Shown here piece by piece: positions 1 through 12,082 of a stretch of DNA of 64,000 nt. This DNA comes from Porites lobata. Taxonomy: Eukaryota; Cnidaria; Anthozoa; Scleractinia; Poritidae. The notes beneath the pieces are model-generated. The model was not told the origin of the DNA and did no database searches. It worked only from the letters and a program-made list of their open reading frames with translations. The position numbers and the translations under genes were made by a program. Where the stretch lies: NCBI GenBank assembly GCA_942486035.1, contig CALNXK010000024.1, positions 1,546,001 to 1,610,000 of the forward strand, given 5' to 3'. Within the stretch, counting starts at the first letter, position 1. The number at the start of each line of letters is the position of its first letter.

Positions 1-497
1 GTACCCAAGGTGCACTCATCTACGTCTGGAAAATGAACAAGCCGTCAAATGAAAGAAAAACAAAACCAAAAAAAGGAACAATGTAATAATAATCTTGAAA
101 AACCGCTGTTTTAGTCGCAGCACCTACAATGCAAGCAGCACGTAAAAGATAAGCCTTCAAGAACCCCGCCCAGAGAGAAATAAAATGAAAATCCAACTCT
201 GTAGTTTCAAAACAGGACAAAAACCTGCTACTAAATGAACTACAAACTTTTAGTCTAATAAAGAGTCTCGCGCCTAAAATGAAAAGGTTGATCCAAAGAC
301 AAAAGCCATAATGTGTTGCCGAACAGGTCAAAAATTGCCGAAGTTAAAAGCGGCCGAGTAAGGCCCAGCTTAACGTTCATTTCATTAGTCATTTACACAA
401 CACACAGCTGCACAGTGAGCGTTTTTAATTCAGTAATCGTAAAGATCTTAAGGTGAAGTTATCACAGTCTCAGTTCAGTGTTCCCCCAGAAACTCAC

Positions 498-1574
498 CAA
501 TCTCACAGTAATTTCCTTCAAATCCAGCAGTACACAAGCAGCGGTATCCCTTGCCTGTGAAACCGGTTTGGCAGGTTGCATTGTTTTCGCAACGGTTATT
601 GACACATTCGTTCTAGAAAAAAAAGACACTTGATCGAAAATGCATTCTTTAACCGCCGCCTAGTTACCTCAGTTGGGAGAGTGCGGGCCTTGCCGCTGAG
701 CGGGAGGTAGCGGGTTCAGACCCCGGCACGGACAAACACTCAGGGTCATTAATTAACTGAGGGGAAAGTGCTGCCTTTGCAATGACATCTACAAATGGTT
801 TAAGAAAGGGAACGAAAAGGGAATTTGGGGGCTCGAAATCCCCACTCCTTTGATCCCTGTTCGATCCCTTCGAACGCCTGCCACGCTGGTTAAGAGGGCA
901 TAGACCCCGGTGGTGTGGTCAACCTTTCCTGCGCTGCGGCGTTGGTTATCTGTAATTAGAGATCTTAATATAGGGATAACCTCATATCCTCATTCTGGTG
1001 TCGTAATAGCTACCTGTAAGTATGGGTGCAGTACCTTTAAATTTAAATTTACTTTAAGGTAGCCACAACGTCTCTAGCTTCGCTTCTAACTGTTTTACTG
1101 AGAATCGTGGATCACAAATTGCGAGTTTGCGTCTTTTCGATGATCTTCATCCCGCAGTTCAAATTCAATCATCGTTTCCAGTTAGTTCTAATAAAAGAAG
1201 GCATCGTTCGTTGCTAGGTACAAAGGCCATCGCGTATAATTTATATAATCTAGCCCTTTTAATTTGCCTCAAATATTACGCCGTACTTAATTCATGATTT
1301 AAGTCAAACTGAAGTTCCTTTCTTACCTCGGCTCCTCGATAAATGTAATCATAGTTTGTCTCCAGCTTATCTTCTTGTTCTTCGAAAGTGGAGTTATTCA
1401 GCTCACATTGGCTCATAGACTTCTTAAAGTTGAAACTAACGCAGTCTGGTTCCCAGAAACAAAGCACTTCGCAGCCATCGGCATCAATGGCGTCAACGCT
1501 GCGAATCACGTGGTCTTTAAGACGTTTTCCTTCAAAAATATGGTCGAGCTTCATCTCAAGCTTACGACATGAGT
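498..1574 (-). CDS. Partial PAN/apple-EGF secreted protein gene (USOMP5-like family), 3' part off window
   Basis: Two exons are clear on the minus strand. Exon 1327-1574 (248 nt) encodes a PAN/apple-type domain with the cysteine pattern SCRKLE...GCEVLCFWEPDC...QCELNNS. It is bounded by acceptor CCCAG and donor GAG|GTAAGA. Exon 498-612 (115 nt) encodes one EGF-like domain (ECVNNRCENNATC then CLCTAGFEGNYC), with acceptor TTCTAG and donor G|GTGAGT. Phases are 1-0 for PAN and 0-1 for EGF, matching the paralogue at 10.3-11.9 kb exactly. The fibrinogen-like exons expected downstream would lie left of base 498 and outside the window. Known of the family: secreted or extracellular-matrix proteins, some recovered from coral skeleton. 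A skeletal role here is inference. The first exon is uncertain (see 2040-2140). Confidence 0.75.
655..890 (+). mobile_element. tRNA-derived SINE
   Basis: A tRNA-like head (CTCAGTTGGGAGAGTGCGGG near 668, then a B-box-like GGGTTCAGACCCC near 712) is followed by a body containing AACTGAGGGGAAAGTGCTGC. A related body (AACTGAGAAATGAAGTACTG) follows a decayed head near 31.5 kb, so this is a dispersed family. It lies in the intron between the PAN and EGF exons. The 3' end is not sharply visible. It does not fold as an intact tRNA gene. Confidence 0.6.
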
Positions 1575-2039
1575 CTGGGAGGTAAGTAAACGTACAAATA
1601 CATTTTTTAAACTGATAAAATAATGATTGAAAGGTAGCACATCTACAGAGTGGTTGTTCTTTACCATTCCTAATCAAATTGAATTTTGAAAATGTTGGTT
1701 TTTGAAAAAGAAGGCAATTAAACCAATTAAAAGACACGGAGGATACCACTTGAACTGTCTGTTGTGTAAAGTTCTGCTAAACTTGCGCATTTTTCTTGTG
1801 CTGAACAAAAACTGTACCAAGCCGTATCTTGTCCGCTACAAAGAAGACACATAATTACATTTATACTCATAAAGATAATCGTTCAATTTTATTGAGTGTA
1901 TTGAAAGAGTTCTCCTCACTGGAGAAATATCAATATGCAGAGGGTTTTCAAAGGTTTCACATCTAAGATTTGTGGCCCGTCTCTTCTTGCAATTTTGACC
2001 CTTTGAGTATTTACATTATGACATATAACACTCGTTTTG

Positions 2040-2140
2040 TATTCCAAACGAAAAAGTAGCATATCAGCACCAGCTGACCAAAAAGTTATCTCCAAGCAAG
2101 CGAGACTCAACGCTACTAAGAGCGTTCTTGTAATCATCAT
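2040..2140 (-). CDS. Candidate signal-peptide first exon of the left PAN-EGF gene
   Basis: An open frame starting MMITRTLLVALSLACLEI has a charged N-terminus followed by a hydrophobic stretch, as in a signal peptide. It lies about 0.5 kb upstream of the PAN exon on the same strand. The PAN exon needs a phase-1 donor. The only nearby candidate in frame is a weak GTGTTA, so the exon end is a guess. It could also be chance hydrophobic sequence. Confidence 0.25.
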
Positions 2141-3863
2141 AGGCCAGGGTAAATCACTATTACCTCGCCAGATCACATAGGGGAATCTACAGATGTCGCA
2201 AAGCGCTCGACATTATTTCTGATGTCATCTCTTTTAATCTTCAATCTTGACGTTAGTTGGTTTTACGACTAAATACTTAATAAATGTACAAGAATATTTG
2301 GTAATGTGACATGATAAACCAACTTTGTGCTAAATTAAATATTTACGGATTTCCACTGATTATGCGCGATTAAGTGAGGTAAAACATTTCTGGGTTAAAC
2401 CTAGAAATATAAGCCACAGAATTTTTTATGTATTATACATCAATATTTCTTTTAGAACCAAGCAATCAACTTGTGGCTCTATGTTAAAGTTATGGACCTT
2501 GTTTACGAACTATAGAATTTTAAAAAACAAATCCGTTTGACTGAGAACGCGAGTGAACTAAATTTATATTTTGTTTGGTTTCAACTTTTCCTTAATTTTA
2601 ACTCAACTTCCAACTCGAATAAACTAACCTTCATTTGAGGCCTGTGCAGGAATCTAGGACAGACACTCCAACAACATCCACAAAATTTTAAACAGCATTA
2701 TTTAAAGACCAGCAGGTCAATCAATTATTTTGTTTAAAAAACAAATTCTTCTTTCAGGTTGACTTTCCTAAAAGGTGTCCGACGTCCAAACCGCATAAAA
2801 CAATGCTTCGTCTGATACCGGTGCTCTATGTACTATACGACTATAAGATTCAAACTTATCTGGACATTTGGACGCAATACTAATGGCCAGTACTTAAAAA
2901 ATATTGACGATTTTTTTTATAAGTGTTTACTTTATATAGTCCTCTAGAATCTGAACTATTATAGAGTAGCATATGTAAAACTTTAATTTTAGACTTTCTA
3001 TTGGTTGGCGAAAAAAGATTGCTTTAAGGGGTAATAAAAGAAAAAAATCAAGTTCTATGTAAATTACTCCGGGGGCGCACAAAAACAACAGAAAAACTTC
3101 CCGAACACGAGCTCTTTTACCTATATTCTTTCAAATTTATTTTATATTTTGTTAATGAGGTAAATACGCTGTAGTCTCTGTTTTTCGCATTTTTTGCAGT
3201 TTGGAACGTTTAACGACCCAGTCCCTTAATTACATAACATGAAGCTCACCTCTGTCCTACTAATTCTTTTGAGGCATTCTGACAACAGAGAATGAGCTAC
3301 CTCTTTCTCTCTTGATTCTTTATACATCATATTTAGTTGTCTCGCGTCGTTTTGGGAAATTTTTAGCCTTATATACCATGTATACATGCAGCGGGGAAAT
3401 ATATTACGAGATCAGATAAAGTTTAGTCATAAAAAGGCTTATATCTGCTTAATCAGTTTTGCTACAAATGCATTTCATGGCATTCATTACTTATTCACAC
3501 CTGTAATCGTCGTCCTTAAATTAGAACAGGCCACCATGCGTTGGGCGAAGTAACCTAGCACTTTCTAGATTTCTATTACCTCACCTTTGCCTGTGATCAT
3601 TTCTAGTGATGGATAGTGCGATTTAATACAGCAAAGCTTATACTTTACAGAGTTATTCCCTACAGACGCACACATCAACATAGTAGAAAAACAGCAAAAC
3701 CAAACAAATTGGTACCGTTGTGACACCGAGGCCAAAGTATCTTTCAGATTGAAGCGTACGAGCGCAAAGTATACTAGATTGTTCGCTGATGAATAGCTAT
3801 TACCTTGAGACCCCTTGCCTTGATACGAAACAACGAACATCTGTTTTGTTAGACTTGTAGTCT

Positions 3864-4315
3864 GCCCCGAGGGGTATTACCATAAATTTCGGATAGGTGG
3901 GCCACCCAGAGTCTTAAAAGCTGACCCTATTTACGGATATGACGAACGAAAACTGATACCCTACAGTATTTAAAGCCCAAACCTGAAGAATGAGTCTCGA
4001 TTCAAGGGAAAAACAAAAACTAAGAAATCAGTGGAAACACAAAAAACTTCTGTTAGTCTCTTTCCAATATTCTAAGGTAAAGTCCACAGTTAACAGATGA
4101 TTTGTTTCTAGTGTAGCTGGGCATTTACGGACTTGAATTTTAGCTGATATAGAAATGGTACCCTATAACTCTCTAAGGATCACAAAGGGAGCACAACGCA
4201 AACAAGGGCAAGAATGATACCCTGTTTTTAGGATGGAGACCCTCAAAAACGCTACCCTACCCTATCGAGCGGAACATAACTATCTAGCCCATATACAGGA
4301 GTACCTCCCCCCGGG
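3864..4315. repeat. GGGGTACTCC-family inverted-repeat element
   Basis: The left edge reads GCCCCGAGGGGTATTAC and the right edge GGAGTACCTCCCCCCGGG, an imperfect terminal inverted repeat. Similar edges occur at 39527, 44219-44680 and near 53046, so this is a dispersed non-coding family. Boundaries are approximate. Confidence 0.45.
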
Positions 4316-5155
4316 AAAAACATAAAAGGCAACGAAGCAGGGAACTTAATTTGAAACACACTCGTTCGGCTAAATATAATCGTCTACGCGAGCGTGGGGG
4401 CCGTGGGATGTTGATCGAAGGGTTTGGATAATTGTTTGTCGAAAAGGTTCCTCACTGGCCTGACCATCGTATAGAGGAGCTCAAATTAAAACTCTTTTTA
4501 AAGGCCAGAAAGGAAATTGACACCTGATAACAATTATTGAAAATGGTTTGAACGGGTTTTCTTAATACATGTTTCTTTTACACCAAGTACATATATAGAT
4601 ATACCAATTTCAGCGCTAAAGCACACTACCAAGTCCGCCGTATAGCCGGCGGTACCTTATGCATGCGTACAGCCATATAACTCGGACAGTGGAAGGACAG
4701 TGGCAGCCATGGACTGTGATAGTTGAATATTTATTTTTGGGTACCCTTTATCCCGATCCCGAAATTTTTGTGGGAAAACACCATCCCGTCATTTTATGAC
4801 TAACCTGATAGGGCACTTTCGCCACCATCCCCAGTACTTAATGTAGGGATCATGCAATCCAAATGGCACCTTACTTTCACTAACAATGTACAATCTTAAA
4901 TATATCGTGATTTGCACGAAATTTTGTTAGTGTGGCGGAAAACGTGATCGCTAGCCGTCGTCATTCTAACCATCAACTTCAGTTCTACACAGGTCAGTTT
5001 GAGGGCGGCGGAGATTTATTTTCGCTACCGTCTGTTTGATTTTCCACTCGCAGTGCTTTCGACTCTGATCCCAATAAAAAGTGAGATAGTGATGATGATG
5101 ATGATGTGATGTTCCGCGCATTTGGCTGTTAGAATAGCAAAAATCCAAGGGGCGT

Positions 5156-5217
5156 GCGAGAGAGAGAGAGAGAGAGATAAACCCTCATGGTTAGGAAAAG
5201 GCAAATATGAGGAGGGG

Positions 5218-5292
<75 letters not shown>
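5156..5292. repeat. (GA)n microsatellite
   Basis: Two GA dinucleotide runs (about 5156-5177 and 5227-5292) are separated by about 45 bases of non-repeat sequence. Open frames here on both strands encode only Ser-Leu or Arg-Glu repeats and are not genes. Confidence 0.95.
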
Positions 5293-5295
<3 letters not shown>

Positions 5296-5590
5296 CCATC
5301 TACTTTGAGTTTAAGCAAAAAAGTCACAGTGAGGAAAAGCTAGAAGTTTTCAACAGTTAGAAGTTCATACATTATTTTGGGATCAGGAAAAGGCTTAGCC
5401 TCCTTCCATAAACTGAATAACAGTGCTGACTTGTCTGTCTTGTCTGGGGTGTATATTTATTGAGATTACGCCGCAAAACGTTAAGTTGAATCTCGTCCTT
5501 AACTTGTATTCCTCCTCGTCCTCAAATCTAAAGATCTCTATCACGTGATCACTGAACTGGTGTGATGTCTCCTGCGCAGCTGTTTTAAGT

Positions 5591-5637
5591 GTCGTCACAC
5601 AACGCTCCTGTGGGAAGAGCGTTGGGTACGTGACGAC
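5591..5637. repeat. Short palindromic element (GTCGTCAC stem-loop)
   Basis: GTCGTCACACAACGCTC is followed after a short loop by GAGCGTTGGGTACGTGACGAC, forming an imperfect hairpin. A cleaner copy sits at 39373-39422. Confidence 0.6.
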
Positions 5638-6328
5638 CCAAGGAAGGACTGCAAAGGAGACTACCATTGTCAGGGAAACGGTCTACTTTTTCGATTCATA
5701 TCGATTTTAGGCATTCTTACCCCTTCCTCTTTAGAAATAAAAAAACCGAAATCCGTTCTTAAATTAAGAAGGTGAATTTCAATTAAGAATTACAACTCTG
5801 TATTTTTTTTGGATTTCCTTCTTTTTTTGTATTATTAGGAAACTAGAAAAAAGGATTTGCATAGCCCTTATCTTTTTTTTTTTCTGTTAATTAAGCCTGC
5901 ACGTGCAGGACGGCTGTTCACAACAACACTCGGATTCCCCCCTCGCCTACATCCCCAGCAGCCTCACACTCCCCCCCCCCCACCAAAAAAAAAGACAAAA
6001 GAAAGAAAGAAAGGAAGGAAGGAAGGAAGGAAAGGAAATTCAAGGACAGATATCTCGGTGTTGATATCCGTTATTGGATTTCATGTGTTTTATTGCAATC
6101 AAAAATCAGGATTTCGACATCTAAATCCAGATTTCCCAATAGAAAGCATCCTTAAAGTTATGTTATAGTCAGTGGTGTACTACTACTATACGCCGAATGG
6201 AATTTCAATCAAAGTTTTGTCCATAGGTGATAATAACTAAGACGAGGATAAAAAAAAAATTGGCAAGTTCTTAAACCCAACATATTTTAGTACAACAAAG
6301 GTAGAGGTAGTGAGTCGTCGAGTGCTTT

Positions 6329-9300
6329 TCACTGCACTAAAATGTACCCCATGGCTCTTATCTGTTTGTTGCCGTTGTCTCCTCCATGTTTAGCCTCATT
6401 TCCACACGTGTTCCTGGTCTCGGGATATCCTCCAGTACCGAACCCGATTCTAGAGTCTGGTGAGCCACAGTTTCTTTGTTCATTACCGATGATACCAATT
6501 CTCGCTTTGGAATTATGAATATTAGTCGCTGCGTTGAACCCCTCCTTGTTACAATGGCGCTGTAAGGAGCCCTGAGAACCAATCAGTGACTTCCACGTGT
6601 CACGACCCAGTGAGGTAGCGCGGTATACTCCGTCAGCAATTAGGGAGTGCAATGAATTCGCCTGCTGGTTGATGACAATAAACTTGATCTGCTGGCCGAT
6701 CTTCATACCAAGGCAGATCTTGGAGAAGGATGTGTTCCAGTAGGAGGGAAGTTTGGTTTCTTGTGAGTCAAATCCAGTCTTCCCACCGTCGAGATTAAAG
6801 TTTTTGTTGTTACTCCAGAGGTCGGAATTGAAGTGAAAGGTTTGCTTCAAAGTAGAAAAATGGAGATCAACAGATTAACTATAATGTTGAGTTTTTGTGC
6901 AAATAAAGCTTCACGTACTTCAATACTTTTTTCTGATATCAATTTGCACCTTTCTTTGAGTACATAATTATTGTTCTCTCATCAACAATCACGATACCTC
7001 GCAATCTTTTTCAGTTACTATACTTTGAATGTTCAATTCCCATAGCATTTATAACAAGAATGTTATCCGGAGTAGTTATAAACCAATTGGAATTCAGCGA
7101 GGTTAAGATGAAGGAGATGGAGCCCTCGGCGTTTAAAGCATATCCGGGTTTCAGCATCATAAAGGATTAGGTTTTGAGTAATATGAATAAACCAATTTAA
7201 TTTGACGTTTTCATTGCCATCGAAGTTAATTATGCTTTATATTGACCGAGTGCATTAATAACCAGCACAGTGATCCGAACGATCCAATAACTTACACAAA
7301 ATAAATAAAATAAGCTTAACTAAATAAATATAACAAGTCAAATTTTATTTCGCAAAATGCTGGGAAACAAAATAGCACTATGCCGAAAAAAAATGTTAGT
7401 ACACTCTTTCATTGGTAGTACTTTTCTTACAAAAATTTTTACACCGCCGGATATATAAGATCCCATCATATGCACTCTGAGAGTAAAAAGGATGAAATAG
7501 TACCTCGTTACCGTTCATCTTCATGACCGGTGTCCATCCTCCATTTCCGCATCCAAAGTCTCCCATGTGACAGAGAACGGAAGTTTGATGTGAGCCAAGC
7601 ATCAGAGTAGCAAGTTGGCTTTCACTCTTCCTGATTAGCATAACAATTATCAGCCGTAAACGTTTGAATTGCTGAGCCATCCCTGCTTGTAATTACCGCA
7701 GTTTACAGCACTAAGACTATATCCCAGGAGAGTTGCTTAAGTATCTTTTGGACCACTACAACTTTATATCGATTGAGGATTATTTCCCTTTGGTCGATTG
7801 TTTAAACTGGGAGTGAGTGATAAGACAAAAGTTGGGTGGCGAGTATTTGTACCCTTTCGATGGGATCGAATATGGGTTGCGGGACAGTAGCCCATGACCC
7901 TGTTGCGGGATGAATGACAATGCATGCAGTAGAATCTCCCGTAAATGACCACCCAAAACGCGAAAATTGATTCGGAGTTATCTTACGAGAAGTGGTCGCT
8001 TCAAGACCCTCAAGAATCGAACCAGAGGGGATCTCCTCCGATTAGAGGTACCGACACAAGTTATGTACACTTTTAGAAGGGGAATTTACTGCATTCAGTT
8101 TCTAAAGCATGGTGATGTAGTTACACGGGACGATTCTCAACGACCACTTTAAGCACAACACAGCTAACGTTGCAACATTCGGTTGTTACATTGTTTCGAG
8201 TGGCTGCAATGTTGTTCGAACATTTAAACACGTGTTCCGCTAAAAATCGTTTTGAATCGTCCCGTGTAACATCACCTTAAGTCATGCCCGATCATGACAT
8301 GTTTAATTATGTGTTGGGACTAAAAAAAGTTCTTCGTATCCCCTGAGTCAAACGTAGTAAATACAGTGAGCATAAAGATCAGGACATGCGTCAAGTGGCC
8401 GCTTGCAAGAGAGTACTAACAATGGAAAATTTTAAAACTGTGTGCAAAAAGTGTTTGCCGTCACTTACGAGGGGTGATCGTTTACGAGAGGTTCCAGCTT
8501 TGGAGATTTGACGGGAAAAATTCTGGTGTTTTGGGCTGGTGGTCGCTTACAGTGGCACCCGAAGGTTTGACTGTACTTCAAGTCAAATTTATGATTTATA
8601 GCGATACTGTTACCGCCGGGGGGTGGGTTACGCCCAGAAAATTCGGTAGGGGGTGTAATATACCCTGATCCTAGCTTTAGACCAAGAGCTCGAGACATTA
8701 GCTGATATTATGTTCCCTCCCCTATTTCAGTCCTAAATAGCTGTTCTCAAGAGACTTATAATAGACTATAAAGCATAACCAATACCAGACCCTCCACCCC
8801 ATCTAAGATCCAAACCATTAAAATCCATACCCACAGACCGAAGAGGGTCAAGAGACCATGCCCTTTGGCTCCGCTCCTCTGTCGGTAAATATAAGAGAGC
8901 ATACACCCCCGGAAGCCATACACGTTAAGTTGGCAATTGCACTCAAAGTGCTAGTATGGAGATAAGGTGTGACATTGGGACTCAGTATACTGCAAACTGG
9001 CACGGAAGCCATACATATGCTACTAGGTTGAAATTGCACATAAAGAAACAGTGTGGGCATTGGCGGTGACATGATGGAATATTGGTGGTGCGGATATATA
9101 CTAGCAAAGAGAAATGTACCCTTGACAGGCCCGTAGATAAAATTTAATTGGGCCGGGTAAATTCGTATTTTTTTTTCTTCTAAAAGGGAACTGACTCGCG
9201 AGCTATTTGAAAAATAACTTACGTTCGATACTTAAAATTCTGGCTCCGATGATTTCGGGACCATCTCGTAATTCCCAGAAGAGACTTGAGCTCAAAGAAA

Positions 9301-11922
9301 AGCACAACAAATATAGAAAAATGACCAGAAAGCCTCGGGTCATATTAGAATTTAAATACGTTGGACGTGGGCTATTGTACTGGCGAATGCATGGAGTCAG
9401 TACATAGTCACGAATGGGTTGTTGAATTGGTAGTCGTTCTAATGGCATCAATACCACCATGAGAGCATAAGCCGAAGAGAAGGCGTGAAATATGCAATTA
9501 CTCGGACTTTAATAGTAGAAAACACCTTACCTGTAAACTTCAAAATAATCCTGACATGACTTTACCTCTATAGCTGGAAGAGAAACTGGATAAAGTCAAC
9601 TTTAAGCAACAGCTCAGCCTTTAAACGTTATTCCGTTTCAATTTGATGTACCGTATTTCCTTGAATAATAGCCGGGGAAGATTATTATTTTTGTCACGCA
9701 AAAGGGTGCGATTGTTCCAGGGAAGGCGATTATATCAAATATTACTCACTGGAAGTCGTGCCCTAAATATTTTGTTTTATTATCCCATTAAATCAAAAAA
9801 TGATCACATCAAATAAACTGAACATGGGCTTTTTACTGTTCTAAATTTGGTTCCTTGATTAATTCCCTTTTAATGGCAATATCCTTGGGACGGTTATTAT
9901 TCGAGGAAATACGGCATACTCACAGTTCTGCACGCCAAGACCAGCTTCACCTGGTACAAAACAGCCACACTGGTGAGGTGAAAAAGGCAATGCAGTAGGA
10001 ACTTTGAAATAAACAGAAAAGAAAAGGAATAAGAACTTAAGTGTGAGGTCTTTGTTTTTCTTGTCCGTTTGCAGTTGTTTGCTTATCAGCCTATTTATTT
10101 TGTATCACGTGACTGTATGTTACAAAAAGCCTTTTTCTAGGCTGGAACCAGGCTCTCCCACTACGAAGCCTGGTCCCAGGTTAGCGTATTTCTGCCTCAT
10201 CATTGTCACGCCAGGTCAATTCGTTCAGGGACAATTGATCTGCAACTGAACGCCGCTGATCAAAAATCATGTGCATTAAACGTACCCTGGTCACAACGCT
10301 GTCCTTTGAATCCAGCAGTACATATACAGCGGTATCCTTTGTGTGTAAAACCGGTTTGACAGGTGGAGTTATTTTCGCAAGGTTTCTTCGCACAGGCGTC
10401 CTGCAAAAGAATTTCACGTGACCTTCAAGAGTGTCAGCTAGTTTCTTCCAGCCTAGTCCCTAGTCCCTAGTCGTTCTCTCTTGGTCCCTTGTCCGCGCGA
10501 AGTCTGGGAAAGTCTCGGCGAGTAACTCTCGGTGACGTCACAGCTCACGGTAGAGTCCAGGATTGACCGCGCCGAGCGCGCCTATGGACTAGGCTGAGTT
10601 TCTTCTACTCAAAACAGTACACGCGAGTTATTGGGGAGCTGTGCGCGTCGAAGATGCGCGCGCTGGGCACCATCGGTGAAAATATCTTATTGTCCGCCTT
10701 TCCGAGAATAAGCTGATTTAGCAACAGAACGGGAACGTCATTTGACGACGGAAAGGGCGCGAAAAGGACTAAACTCGACTTCCGGTGCTCAATTTGCCCC
10801 TCCTCCATTAGTCAAGCCAATTTGTTTGATTTTCCCGCGCCGACGTCAACAGACGTTCCCCTACTGCTGCTAAATCAGCGTAATATATATTTGTTTGTCG
10901 CATGACCAATGTTATGTGGGTGATGGGTTTTAATTGCGCTTTTGTCTGCTTCCTTTGCTTGTTCCACAAAACGGAACTGATAATATAATAAACATCTTGG
11001 TAAGCTCGTTTTTTTCGGATAGTATTGAAAATAGTGGAACCTTGTTGCCACCTCCCCGCTCGCTATCATAGCCCGCTCTCCTTGACATTAAGCCATAAAT
11101 TTTGGGGAGGGAGGGTGGGGGGGGGGGGAGTGATCAGTCCGTAAGTTACAGTCGGCTAAAAAGTTTAAAAAGTGTACGTAAGTTATGAAGGGAGTGCCTT
11201 TTGAGGACTTTTTTCCAGTAACTCCAAGTAAGATTGGTAAGTTATAAAAAACTCACAGCTACTTTTTTGAGCAAGCTATCTGTTTTTTTTTTTACTGGTA
11301 AGCGGCGTTTCAAAACAAGAATTACTGTTTTCATTGAGGACCTTTTAATTACCGTCGGCTGTGGAGTGCTTTTTTCGCGGCTTTTTGTCATCGGCTCGTG
11401 AATTAACTAGCTATCAGTAAAAAGATTTTTTCTTACTTTATCGCAGAAACAATTACATTTCGCATAATAATATAATGAAAAAGCGTTTTTGACGAAAATA
11501 TTATTTCCAGGGGCTACCCAACCAAGAAGGAACGTCAGAAAAATTCCAGGGAGTAAAGGGTATGACAAGCACCCCCTGGATTGGAAATCCCAGGGGGCAG
11601 GGGGTCTAAAGCAAAAATGCCCTCTGTCGGGGAGGGGGATGGATATTCTCCAGAACTACACAGTGTGCGCTCACCTTGGCACCACTGTAAATGAAATCCA
11701 AATTCTTCTCCAGTTTGTTCTTTTGTCTTTCAAAAGTCGAATTGTTTAACTGGCACTTCTTCGCTGATTTCATGAAGTTAAAACTGAGACAGCTTGGTTC
11801 CAGGTAGCACTGCAGTTCACAGAAATCCGTGTCCATGGCATCAACAGTTTTAATCACATGACCTTTAAGGCGTTTGCCTTCAAAAGTATGGTCGGGTCTA
11901 AACTCCAGTTTGCGGCAGGTTT
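6329..11922 (-). CDS. PAN-EGF-fibrinogen-like secreted protein gene (USOMP5-like), long form
   Basis: Exons on the minus strand: 11675-11922 (248 nt, PAN/apple: TCRKLEFRPDHTFEGKRLKG..., Cys at the same sites as the left paralogue), 10286-10400 (115 nt, EGF: DACAKKPCENNSTC...CICTAGFKGQRC), 7504-7682 (179 nt, start of the fibrinogen-like domain: VLCHMGDFGCGNGGWTPVMK), and 6329-6844 (516 nt, rest of the domain: WSNNKNFNLDGGKTGF, KICLGMKIG, DSRIGFGTGGYP, ending MGYILVQ-stop). Splice sites are GT-AG and phases join (1-0, 0-1, 1-0, 0). The first exon for this form, above 11.9 kb, was not found. Family knowledge: coral skeletal matrix proteins carry this fibrinogen-like domain, and extracellular adhesion or recognition is likely. 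An alternative view is two overlapping genes (see the signal-peptide exon at 9223-9343). Confidence 0.75.
6845..9222. other. Introns of the fibrinogen-like gene; MITE at 8111-8276
   Basis: Apart from exon 7504-7682, this stretch has no convincing coding sequence. It holds an inverted-repeat element at 8111-8276. Short open frames near 8.47-9.07 kb lack splice context or family similarity that I recognise. Confidence 0.5.
8111..8276. mobile_element. MITE with GGTGATGT terminal inverted repeats
   Basis: The left end GGTGATGTAGTTACACGGGA and right end TCCCGTGTAACATCACC are inverted copies extending through CGATTC. The interior has CAACGTTGCAACA-like repeats. No coding capacity. Confidence 0.7.
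9223..9343 (-). CDS. Signal-peptide first exon, short fibrinogen-like isoform (alternative start)
   Basis: ATG at 9343 opens MTRGFLVIFLYLLCFSLSSS, a strong signal-peptide-like segment. It continues LFWELRDGPEIIGARILSIE and ends at a near-perfect donor C|GTAAGT after 121 nt (phase 1). The exon at 7682 begins with a phase-1 acceptor (CAG|GGATGGCT). Joining 9223-9343, 7504-7682 and 6329-6844 gives 816 nt, an open 271-codon frame plus stop. This form lacks PAN and EGF. The EGF exon also ends in phase 1, so both can splice to the same acceptor. The acceptor's pyrimidine tract is weak, which is the main doubt. Confidence 0.6.
9650..9914. mobile_element. MITE with ACCGTATTT...AAATACGG ends
   Basis: The left end ACCGTATTTCCTTGAATAAT and right end ATTATTCGAGGAAATACGG are inverted copies. 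It is related in its terminal ACCGTATTT to the element at 22391-22804. Non-coding, in an intron. Confidence 0.65.
10449..10596. repeat. Short inverted-repeat element, CAGCCTAGTCC ends
   Basis: CAGCCTAGTCC on the left and GGACTAGGCTG on the right flank about 125 bp of GC-richer sequence. A similar CCTAGTCCCT / AGGGACTAGG pair flanks about 36.32-36.45 kb. Confidence 0.45.
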
Positions 11923-12082
11923 CTTTTCAAAATAGAAGATTGATTAGCAAAGCAAATACCGTAAACTGCTACGTATAAGCCCCCTAATCTCATCATAGGC
12001 TCATCTTCATGTAAACAAACATATTCATCCAATCATAAGCCCCGTATACATAGCATAGATATATCCCATAACAAATGTATTG

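Larger units (their letters stand above)
1575..6328. other. Intergenic, repeats only
   Basis: Apart from the signal-peptide candidate near 2.1 kb, I see no coding exon here. The stretch holds a CCCCGAGGGGTA-type element (3864-4315), an ATG trinucleotide run near 5092-5105, GA arrays (5156-5292), a palindromic CGTCAC element (5591-5637), and a GAAA/GGAA run near 6000-6035. The open frames in the GA array are repeat artefacts. Confidence 0.6.

Noticed and set aside
655..740. Possible tRNA gene
   Set aside because: A and B boxes are present, but the acceptor stem and anticodon arm do not fold convincingly and a SINE body follows, so it was called a SINE head.
5025..5343. Ser-Leu and Arg-Glu rich open frames
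   Set aside because: Direct consequence of the GA dinucleotide arrays.
5395..5667. 90-codon minus-strand open frame with a hydrophobic start
   Set aside because: It runs across a palindromic repeat element and shows no family similarity, so the apparent signal peptide is probably chance.
8848..9072. 74-codon minus-strand open frame near the fibrinogen-like exons
   Set aside because: It does not match the fibrinogen-like, EGF or PAN patterns and has no phase-compatible splice sites.
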